Assembly (NCBI RefSeq): GCF_000165425.1
Contig: NW_001799522.1
Location: 186,001 to 250,000, forward strand
From: Paramecium tetraurelia
Taxonomy: Eukaryota; Ciliophora; Oligohymenophorea; Peniculida; Parameciidae
Direction of reading: 5' to 3'
Length of the DNA: 64,000 nt
Shown: positions 62,311-64,000 of the stretch, piece after piece
How positions within the stretch are numbered: position 1 is the stretch's first letter
Layout of the letters: each line of letters starts with the position of its first letter
Notes under the pieces: model-generated
What the model was told of the DNA's origin: nothing
The model's input: the letters and a program-made list of their open reading frames with translations, nothing else
Database searches by the model: none
Position numbers and translations under genes: made by a program

Positions 62311-63238
62311 ATGGAAATGCTAAGAGAGCAAATTAACTTCAATTCATTTTCAATAATTCACAATTTAGGCTGAAAATGAAGATCTCCTTAAACTCAAGAA
62401 GCATTTAGATTGTTCAACCACATATATCGGAATAAGAGAAATTTATGATAATGTTATATTAATTTAATAAGCAGACTTTGCTAAAGTAATTGGTAAATTA
62501 CATATTTTAGATATGCTCGCTTAAAAACAAATTGGATGGGAAAAAGTATTTTTGTAAGTGTTATAAAAAAGCAGAAGTTGAGAAGTATAAAATATACGAG
62601 CAATTGGTTATTCAGCGTAAATTAGGTGATTTCAAGAATGTTGCTCAAATAATAGATTTCTATGAATCATCTAATTCCTATTATTTTATTTACGAATAGA
62701 TGAAGAGGATCCATTATCATAGTTTGAGTCATGAAGATATATAATCGATGATGTTTGTATATTCAATTTTATATTAGGATATATTATGTTGTGTTAAAAT
62801 GTTGATAGTGAATCATGTCTTCCATGCCCAAATAAATTTAACTAATATTGTAATGGATAAGGATATGAATTGTAAATTGGTGGGTTTTGAACACGCAGAA
62901 TTATTAAACGAAGAGAGTGCTCTATAAAACTCATTGATGTTGACAATGGTAGGACATTTGATGGTCAAATTGTATTAATTAATCACTTAATTAGATATCA
63001 ATACAATTCCATTAACAAAGAGTAGATATCCATTCCTGATTATGGTAATTCCCTTGTGTAAGGATTGTTGCAGACTGATTTGGATCAATAAATCAATATT
63101 GAACAAGCCTTGAGTCATGAATACTTTGAATATTTCGATTACAATTCTAGTCCCATGATGCAAAAGTAGATTGTACCAAAATTGAAGTCATTCATCACCT
63201 AATAGTCTCTTTCATCGCCCATAGAGACCAACATCTGA
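62311..63238 (+). CDS. Pseudokinase-like protein
   Basis: A candidate start at 62311 and a clear end at TGA 63236-63238. The N-lobe is only partly resolved (FAKVIGKF, RYARLKTNWMGK, EKYKIYEQLVIQRKLGDFKN), with introns including 26 nt near 62548-62573 and 23 nt near 62972-62994. The C-lobe is recognisable: INLTNIVMDKDM occupies the place of the catalytic loop, and CKLVGFEHAEL the place of DFG. The HRD Asp is replaced (HAQINLTN) and DFG reads GFE, so catalysis is not expected. The end reads LLQTDLDQQINIEQALSHEYF, a normal kinase C-terminus. A regulatory scaffold role is an inference. N-terminal structure is uncertain. Confidence 0.6.
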
Positions 63239-63276
63239 TTTTTATATTTTACTTTTATAATTTAATCTTACTCAAA

Positions 63277-63654
63277 ATGGAATTGAATAATAAGATTTAC
63301 CCAACTGTTTCTAACCCAGATCTTATGATGGTTCTTTAACACTTGATTACCTCCTTAACAAAGAAGAAGGAATGGAGAATATGTACCTACCATTCTTGTA
63401 TAACCAAACAGAAGTTCGAATTGAAAATAAGATAGGATACTGCTAGATCTAGAAATAAGAGTGGCGATAAATAACAATAAGATTTTAATCAATATCCAAA
63501 TAAATAGAATGACTAAAATTAATAGATTTATAGATAAAATGATTAAAATTAATATGGGTTCAAATTAAACGATTCAAATCAATATCAACAACCAAATATG
63601 TCAAAAATACCTCCTAATTAATAATTTGGAAATTATTCCTAACTCTTATATTGA
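63277..63654 (+). CDS. Small Asn/Gln-rich protein of unknown function
   Basis: One frame from ATG 63277 to TGA 63652-63654 encodes 125 residues. The first half is basic with paired cysteines (RICTYHSCITKQK). The second half is Asn/Gln/Tyr-rich with an imperfect repeat of the form NDQNQQIYRQ / NDQNQYG, a prion-like composition. A different frame in the first half (MENMYLPFLYNQTEV) is also open, so an unseen intron could change the N-terminal reading. No family recognised. Confidence 0.5.
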
Positions 63655-63777
63655 CCAATCTAATCCTGTGTACTCAAAACCTCAATTATATATAACTGTG
63701 GTTAAGGGATATTTAACTACCTTACTACAATTATTTATATGTTATATTTTAAATATTTATAAGTAAAATCATAATGC

Positions 63778-64000
63778 TCAAATAAATTAGTGTAGCAAAA
63801 AGAGTAAAGAGGATAGTTGTTATGAACTATATTTAAACAATGTCTAATTTTATTTTTATTCTGAAGTCGAATAGATATGTTTCTTTGAATTTCTTATTCT
63901 AATTGAGTAATTTTTGTATGCATCTTCACAAGCTTAGTAATTTTACTCTATATCTTGAGATTTGAAATGGTAAGTTAAGTATGCATTGTCTCTTGATAAA
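63778..64000 (-). CDS. Partial gene at right edge, unknown product (C-terminal part)
   Basis: A minus-strand frame enters from the right edge and ends at TGA 63778-63780. It reads LSRDNAYLTYHFKSQ and later YKNYSIRIRNSKK, with TAA and TAG as Gln. Another minus frame is open too, so the C-terminal part may be joined through an intron I cannot identify. No domain is visible in the ~70 residues available. Confidence 0.45.

Noticed and set aside
1-64000. Transposable elements, viral fossils, rRNA, tRNA or CRISPR arrays
   Set aside because: No transposase, integrase, reverse transcriptase or capsid motifs, no terminal repeats, and no GC-richer cloverleaf-like segments were seen by eye.

Overview
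This looks like macronuclear DNA of a Paramecium-type ciliate. Long reading frames exist on both strands only if TAA and TAG are read as Gln and TGA is the sole stop. Nearly every clear protein match ends at a TGA. Exons are separated by very short introns, mostly 18-30 nt, usually starting GTA and ending TAG or CAG. Base composition is strongly AT-rich, and genes are often separated by only 24-35 bp. Boundaries below were read by hand, joining frames through such introns, so single introns and some start codons are less certain than the gene identities.

Layout: 1-4 kb holds a partial minus-strand gene, two coiled-coil or low-complexity genes and a small multi-span membrane protein. 4.1-5.5 kb encodes the FACT histone-chaperone subunit SSRP1/Pob3 (minus), followed by 1.4 kb of AT-rich DNA. 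6.95-14.2 kb is one giant cysteine-rich surface protein gene with a Thr-Ser tandem linker and a multi-span C-terminus. 14.4-20.6 kb holds an EF-hand protein, a CaMK-like kinase, a small unknown gene, a B-box/coiled-coil protein, a MORN-repeat protein and splicing factor SF3B5. 21-26.8 kb holds a second EF-hand-like gene, a membrane hybrid histidine kinase and a divergent dihydroorotate-dehydrogenase-like protein. 26.9-35.5 kb is minus-strand giant coiled-coil (golgin-like) sequence broken by a 47-N gap. 35.5-49.7 kb is mostly minus: an unknown protein, a SAC-domain phosphoinositide phosphatase, a very large secreted or membrane protein, (plus strand) an intronless type I membrane protein, an F-BAR protein and a casein kinase 1. 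50.4-64 kb holds a SAM-plus-cyclin-Y protein, two unknowns around NTF2, a cyclophilin remnant or variant, glycine decarboxylase (minus), a DYRK-like kinase, a laforin/SEX4-like glucan phosphatase with two CBM20 domains, a pseudokinase, a small Asn/Gln-rich protein and a partial minus gene.

The genes are ordinary eukaryotic household and signalling genes with no operon logic. I found no transposon, viral fossil, CRISPR array, rRNA or tRNA. The most notable signals are three in-frame TGA codons at conserved Trp positions in the giant cysteine-rich gene, a DHODH-fold protein that has lost cofactor residues, the SAM-cyclin Y architecture, and the double-CBM20 glucan phosphatase.
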